NCBI GenBank assembly: GCA_029262895.1 | Contig: JAJCYM010000090.1 | Coordinates: 1-64,000 of the forward strand | Source: Roseivirga sp. | Lineage (GTDB): Bacteria; Bacteroidota; Bacteroidia; Cytophagales; Cyclobacteriaceae | Direction: 5' to 3' | Length of the DNA stretch: 64,000 bases | In this document: one piece after another, positions 59,638 to 64,000 of the stretch | How positions within the stretch are numbered: position 1 is the stretch's first letter | Layout: each line of letters begins with the position of its first letter | Made by a program: the position numbers and the translations under genes | Notes under the pieces: generated by a model | The model's input: only the letters and a program-made list of their open reading frames with translations | Databases searched by the model: none | Told to the model about the DNA's origin: nothing

Positions 59638-62271
59638 TTGGATCAATCTAAAAAACATACCACCCCACCGCGTTTCGCAGAGCGATTTCTCCTCTGGTTC
59701 CTCAAGGCGGACCTTGCAGAAGAGGTATTGGGTGATCTGGACGAAAAATTTTATGTCACATTAGAAAAAAAGTCAGAACGCAGAGCCAGAAGGAATTATT
59801 GGTATCAGGTCTTCAATTACCTACGTCCCTTCGCATTTAAATTTTTCAGGTCAAAATACTCAAACAACACCACCATGATTAAGCACAACTTCAAAGTCAG
59901 CCTTAGACAGCTGATGAAAAACAAAGTCTACTCGTCCATTAATATAGGCGGATTGGCACTTGGCATGACAGTGGCCATGCTTATTGGTCTTTGGGTGACT
60001 GATGAACTCACCTACAACAAGAATCACGATAACTATAATAGTATCGTCCAAGTCCTTAGAAATGATTCTTGGAATGGCGAAATATCAACAAATAATTCTT
60101 TAACCACTGGCATGGGTACTCTGCTGTCTGAAAATTTTCGAAATCATTTCGAACAGGTAGCCATGGTTCGTGCTCGTATTGAACAGCGCACACTTTCCCA
60201 TGACGACAAAAAATTTACCCAACAAGGGTACTTCATGCAGCCAGAAGGTCCCGAAATGTTCAGTCTCCCGATGAAATACGGCAGCAGAGACGGATTGAAA
60301 GAATTGCGTTCCATCATGCTTTCTGAAAGCCTATCGAAGAAACTCTTTGGCGATACAAACCCAGTTAATGAAGTGGTCAGAATGAACGCTGAATGGGACT
60401 TAAAAGTCACTGGTGTATATGAAGACTTGCCAAAAAACTCTGAATTCAAAGCAGCCAGTTACTTCTCAACAATCGATTTTTATTTGGAAGGTTGGGCATC
60501 ACTCAATTCATGGAATAATTCCAACATGTATGTCTATGGCAAGCTCAACCCGGAGAGCAATATCGATGAAGTCTCCAGCCTTATTGATGATGCTTTTAAG
60601 GAAAGACTCGAGGCATCTGAAGAGGACAACAACCTGTTATTTTTTCTCAACCCTATGACTGAATGGCATTTAAACTCAGAATTTGTCGATGGCAAAAGAG
60701 TGACCAGTAAGACAACACTTTTTGTCTGGTTCTATGGCGCCATTGGGGCATTCGTACTCGTTTTAGCTTGTATCAATTTCATGAACCTCAGTACAGCGCG
60801 CTCGGAAAAAAGAGCTAAAGAGGTAGGTATCCGAAAAACCGTTGGATCGCTCCGAAGCCAGCTCATTGCGCAGTTCTATGTTGAGGCCTTGTTATACAGT
60901 TTTCTTGCATTTGGTCTTTCTTTGCTCCTTTTAAAGGCTTCATTGCCCTGGTTTAACCAAACCTCAGGCAAAGGTATTTCTCAACCTTGGGACAATGGTA
61001 GCTTTTGGTTACTGGCCATAGGTTTTATGCTTGTTACAGCTCTTTTGGCTGGTTCTTATCCAGCCGCCTACCTCTCTTCCTTTAGACCAATCAAGGCACT
61101 TAAGGGAACGTTCGCAGCTGGCAAAAGGGCGGCAATCCCTAGAAAAGTACTTGTGGTGTTTCAATTCACCATTTCGATCGTATTAATTATCGGCACGATT
61201 ACGGTGAACAATCAAATCCAATTTGCCAAAAACAGACCCGTGGGTTATTCACCCGAAGGCATGATTAGCTTAAGACCTGCCAGTCCAGAGTTCAATAAGA
61301 AACTTCCTGTACTCAAGGATGAGCTTGCACGAACTGGCTTTGTGGACGCGGTAGGTACATCAAATTATGCGGTGACCAGTACATTAGGCTGGAATGGAGG
61401 CTTTCAATGGGATGACGAGAATCCCAATACCACCAATATTTCTTTCAACACTATCAACATTTCCTATGACTATGCCGAAGCTGTGGGAATGGAGTTCATT
61501 GCAGGTCGTAATTTTTCCAGAGAGTTCCCAACAGATCAGAACGGTGTACTCATCAACAGGTCGGCCATGGAAAGGATGCAATTGCAAGATCCGGTCGGCA
61601 AAGTTTTAAGTTATAACCCAAGCTGGAAAGAGCTTGACCAATACACAGTTTTGGGTGTGGTCGAAGATATGATCAAAGGCTCTCCTTTTGAATCTACCAA
61701 CCAATCAGTCATGTTTCTGGGAAAAAGATTCTCGTGGCTCTACATTAGAATTGCTCAACATGCTAGTTTGAGCGAGGCTATTCCGGTTATTGAAGCAAAA
61801 TTCAATGAGGTCTATCCAGATGCTCCTTTCGATTTCCAATTTGCTGATGAAGAATATGCGAAAAAGTTTGAAGCAGAAGAACGCATTTCAAGTCTGGCAA
61901 AATTCTTTAGTGTTCTCGCCATCATCATCAGTTCACTTGGTCTTTTTGGCCTAGCCTCCTACGTAGCGGAGCAGCGCACAAAAGAAATTGGTATCAGGAA
62001 AGTTTTAGGTGCCTCTGTTTCAAACCTATGGAGCCTGCTATCCAAGGATTTCACACTGCTCGTCATCCTGTCATGCGTCATAGCAGTTCCTATTGCCTAT
62101 TCCGTATTAAGCGGCTGGCTTAGTGGTTATGAAGAGATCCGAACACCAATGTACTGGTGGGTATTTGCTGTAGCAGGTGCCGGAGCATTGTTGATCACTG
62201 TGGTCACGGTGAGTTTTCAGGCCATCAAAGCAGCGGTTGCTAATCCGGTAAAGTCTTTAAGGAGTGAGTAG
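59638..62271 (+). CDS. FtsX/MacB-type ABC transporter permease with N-terminal prefix domain
   Basis: The 877-residue protein starts with TTG at 59638 and has the PadR-linked prefix (FAERFLLWFLKADLAEEVLGDLDEKF), a helix near 95-120, a periplasmic MacB domain, an FtsX block with CINFMNLSTARSEKRAKEVGIRKTVGS, a second periplasmic domain and a C-terminal FtsX block with EIGIRKVLGASVSNLWS. It shares the prefix sequence and upstream element with the next permease gene. No ATPase gene is present in the window. Substrate unknown. Confidence 0.93.
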   Translation: MDQSKKHTTPPRFAERFLLWFLKADLAEEVLGDLDEKFYVTLEKKSERRARRNYWYQVFNYLRPFAFKFFRSKYSNNTTMIKHNFKVSLRQLMKNKVYSSINIGGLALGMTVAMLIGLWVTDELTYNKNHDNYNSIVQVLRNDSWNGEISTNNSLTTGMGTLLSENFRNHFEQVAMVRARIEQRTLSHDDKKFTQQGYFMQPEGPEMFSLPMKYGSRDGLKELRSIMLSESLSKKLFGDTNPVNEVVRMNAEWDLKVTGVYEDLPKNSEFKAASYFSTIDFYLEGWASLNSWNNSNMYVYGKLNPESNIDEVSSLIDDAFKERLEASEEDNNLLFFLNPMTEWHLNSEFVDGKRVTSKTTLFVWFYGAIGAFVLVLACINFMNLSTARSEKRAKEVGIRKTVGSLRSQLIAQFYVEALLYSFLAFGLSLLLLKASLPWFNQTSGKGISQPWDNGSFWLLAIGFMLVTALLAGSYPAAYLSSFRPIKALKGTFAAGKRAAIPRKVLVVFQFTISIVLIIGTITVNNQIQFAKNRPVGYSPEGMISLRPASPEFNKKLPVLKDELARTGFVDAVGTSNYAVTSTLGWNGGFQWDDENPNTTNISFNTINISYDYAEAVGMEFIAGRNFSREFPTDQNGVLINRSAMERMQLQDPVGKVLSYNPSWKELDQYTVLGVVEDMIKGSPFESTNQSVMFLGKRFSWLYIRIAQHASLSEAIPVIEAKFNEVYPDAPFDFQFADEEYAKKFEAEERISSLAKFFSVLAIIISSLGLFGLASYVAEQRTKEIGIRKVLGASVSNLWSLLSKDFTLLVILSCVIAVPIAYSVLSGWLSGYEEIRTPMYWWVFAVAGAGALLITVVTVSFQAIKAAVANPVKSLRSE

Positions 62272-62286
62272 CTTTCGCATGGTCAT

Positions 62287-62348
62287 TGTCCCCCGCTGGC
62301 GGGGGTGTAGGGGGTGGACATCCCCCCTAAAGTCCCCCCAAGGGGACA
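62287..62348. repeat. GC-rich palindromic element, copy 2
   Basis: TGTCCCCCGCTGGCGGGGG ... CCCCCCAAGGGGACA agrees with copy 1 at about 85 percent by eye, and the following 9 bases (CAGTTCTAA) are also shared. It lies between the end of the 59638 permease gene and the TTG start of the 62364 gene. Confidence 0.65.
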
Positions 62349-62363
62349 CAGTTCTAACATAAT

Positions 62364-64000
62364 TTGGATCGGTCGAAAAACCATATCACCCCACCACGCC
62401 TAGCACAGCGATTGCTATGCTGGTTTTTGAAAGAAGAACTGGCAGAAGAAGTGTTGGGGGATTTAGAGGAGAAATTTTACGTCACTTTAGAAAAAAAGTC
62501 AAAACGAAAGGCAAAAAGGAATTATTGGTATCAGGTCATTAGGTACATCAGACCCTTTGCGATTCGAAGAATAATAGTCAAACACTCAAATTCAACGACA
62601 ATGTATCGCCATTTTTTAAAAATATCATTGAGGAACTTATCAAGACATAAAGTCTTATCTGGAATTAAGATTGGAGGCTTCTCAATAGGAATAACAGCCT
62701 GCATTCTTATCTCGCTCTTCATCGCTCATGAAACAAGCTATGACAAGCGATACAAAGATGGCGATCAACTATTCAGAATTGCTAATGAATATTCGGACAC
62801 CGGCTATTTTGGCCGATGGACTAATCTCCAAGGGCCCTTCAAGCCTGTTTTAGAAGAGCATATCCCTGAAATAGAACAAATCAGTCGGGTTGTTTTATGG
62901 AAATGGGGCAATGTAGGTGAGAATCACGTTAGAAAAGTAGAAGCAACTCAAAACATCTATGAAGAAGGCTTCTTCTATTCCGACCCAGAGTTATTAGAAG
63001 TATTAGAAATCCCAATGATATACGGAGATCAGAAATTGGCGCTTTCATCTCCAAATCACATGGTCATTTCACAGCGCAAGGCTGACAAGTACTTCCCGAA
63101 TGAAAACCCAGTCGGTCGTCAGATGGTGCTCAATGACAACGCTAATACGACCTACACCATCGGTGGTGTAATGAAGGACTTCCCTTTGAATTCACATCTT
63201 CAGGGTGATTTTATTATGACCCTGAAAGGCAGGACGGTTGGCCCGGGAAGTTCAGACTGGTGCTGCTCCAACTATGACTTTTATGTTAAACTAACCGCGT
63301 CAGCTGATAAATCAGCTGTAGAAGAAAAACTGGTCACAATAAGGGACACCTATGTCATTGACCAATTAAAAGCTGCCAATGATGAGATCGAGGATATTCA
63401 AAACAACCAAAAGTACTATCTCCAACCCATCCAGAACATCTATTTAAATCAGGAAGAAGTTGGCGATCATATATCACACGGGTCAATATATGCTGTATGG
63501 GTTTTCGGAGCCATTGCAGGGGTCATCCTACTGCTCGCGTCCATTAACTTCATCAACCTTAGTACGGCCAAATCTATCAAACGAGCACAGGAAGTAGGTT
63601 TAAGGAAAGTTGTAGGCTCTTTCAGGTCTAATCTGATTCAGCAATTCCTATCAGAATCTATTGTATATAGTGTGCTCTCGATGATCCTTGGTATTATTTT
63701 AGCATACCTCTTTCTACCCACCTTCAATCAGATTGCAGATAAATCGCTTGTCATACCCTTAGGTACCTGGTGGTTCTTCCCGCTCCTATTATTAGCTGCA
63801 CTGGTCATCGGGGTGATTTCAGGAATCTACCCAGCATTTTATCTCTCGCACTTCAAACCAATTACGGTATTAAGAGGAAGTCTCACTTCGGGTAAAAAAG
63901 CAACATCCTTAAGAAGTGGCATGGTTGTCTTTCAATTTACAGCCACTATAATTCTTATTACTGGAGCGCTGGTCACTCATCAACAATTTGATCACTATAT
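62364..64000 (+). CDS. FtsX/MacB-type ABC transporter permease, 3' end beyond the window
   Basis: The frame starts with TTG at 62364, in the same place relative to the repeat element as the TTG of the 59638 gene, and stays open for 545 codons to the window edge. Visible parts are the prefix (RLAQRLLCWFLKEELAEEVLGDLEEKF), the first helix (about 85-120), a MacB periplasmic domain (about 130-365) and an FtsX block with SINFINLSTAKSIKRAQEVGLRKVVGS. The prefix is almost the same as in the preceding permease gene, the middle is closer to the 40370 protein in style, so the prefix and upstream element may have been duplicated or recombined onto a different permease body. Confidence 0.92.
   Translation, partial: MDRSKNHITPPRLAQRLLCWFLKEELAEEVLGDLEEKFYVTLEKKSKRKAKRNYWYQVIRYIRPFAIRRIIVKHSNSTTMYRHFLKISLRNLSRHKVLSGIKIGGFSIGITACILISLFIAHETSYDKRYKDGDQLFRIANEYSDTGYFGRWTNLQGPFKPVLEEHIPEIEQISRVVLWKWGNVGENHVRKVEATQNIYEEGFFYSDPELLEVLEIPMIYGDQKLALSSPNHMVISQRKADKYFPNENPVGRQMVLNDNANTTYTIGGVMKDFPLNSHLQGDFIMTLKGRTVGPGSSDWCCSNYDFYVKLTASADKSAVEEKLVTIRDTYVIDQLKAANDEIEDIQNNQKYYLQPIQNIYLNQEEVGDHISHGSIYAVWVFGAIAGVILLLASINFINLSTAKSIKRAQEVGLRKVVGSFRSNLIQQFLSESIVYSVLSMILGIILAYLFLPTFNQIADKSLVIPLGTWWFFPLLLLAALVIGVISGIYPAFYLSHFKPITVLRGSLTSGKKATSLRSGMVVFQFTATIILITGALVTHQQFDHY

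Noticed and set aside
1-64000. tRNA, rRNA, phage genes and transposases
   Set aside because: I looked for T-loop-like sequences, conserved rRNA stretches and recombinase or transposase motifs while reading and found none I could support.

Overview
The window looks like a chromosomal segment of a free-living Bacteroidota, most likely a Cytophagales-type bacterium. The clues are family-level: a periplasmic beta-propeller/Y_Y_Y histidine kinase, LytTR regulators with membrane anchors, PadR-linked FtsX/MacB-type permeases, a SusC-type domain inside a DUF4139 protein, many short lipoproteins, frequent TTG starts, few Shine-Dalgarno sites, and a trp promoter that matches the Bacteroidota TTTG / TAnnTTTG pattern. 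I saw no phage, insertion-sequence transposase, tRNA, rRNA or CRISPR array.

Layout. 1-5.8 kb: two lipoprotein/secreted genes, a one-component-like hybrid of propeller sensor plus histidine kinase with its NarL/LuxR-type regulator, and a cupredoxin-like secreted protein; two near-identical dyads (GGCAAATGCC) lie in front of the divergent genes. 6-8.2 kb: a putative secreted HExxH protein and a lipoprotein formylglycine-generating enzyme with both catalytic cysteines. 8.4-14 kb: S9 peptidase, hutU-hutI (histidine degradation). 14-16.7 kb: lipoprotein and a DUF4139 protein with a foreign domain inserted. 16.8-21.1 kb: an OmpR-type two-component pair divergent from a metal-binding/rhodanese protein and a MOCOS-like PLP enzyme, with a helically phased array of TTAAC repeats between them.

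21.1-29.1 kb is a complete tryptophan operon on the minus strand, trpE-trpG-trpD-trpC-trpF-trpB-trpA-aroF. It begins with a promoter, an 18-codon leader peptide with three consecutive Trp codons and an intrinsic terminator placed directly before trpE, i.e. a transcription attenuator. Long hairpins interrupt the operon between trpC/trpD and, as a set of three, between trpB/trpA.

29-40 kb: YceI protein, LytTR regulator, a divergent NRAMP-superfamily transporter, ddl, an SDR protein, NTF2-like, cupin, alpha/beta hydrolase, a Cys-rich ECF sigma factor, a VOC protein and a phosphoesterase. 40-46.5 kb and 59.2-64 kb: three PadR regulators, each followed by one or two large FtsX/MacB permeases with an N-terminal PadR-linked prefix domain and no ATPase nearby. 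Their promoters share a CTACAATTTAG-type box. The third module carries a GC-rich palindromic element duplicated together with the permease gene.

46.5-59 kb is an accessory-looking stretch of small secreted NTF2-like proteins, a PIG-L deacetylase, two overlapping TetR regulators, LytTR, CPBP protease, saccharopine-dehydrogenase-like enzyme, an unrecognised lipoprotein/two-TM pair, VOC, AraC, and four copies of a dispersed palindrome (TCGCAGGTTCTCTGAACCTGTGA). All functions are from reading the sequence; no searches were run.
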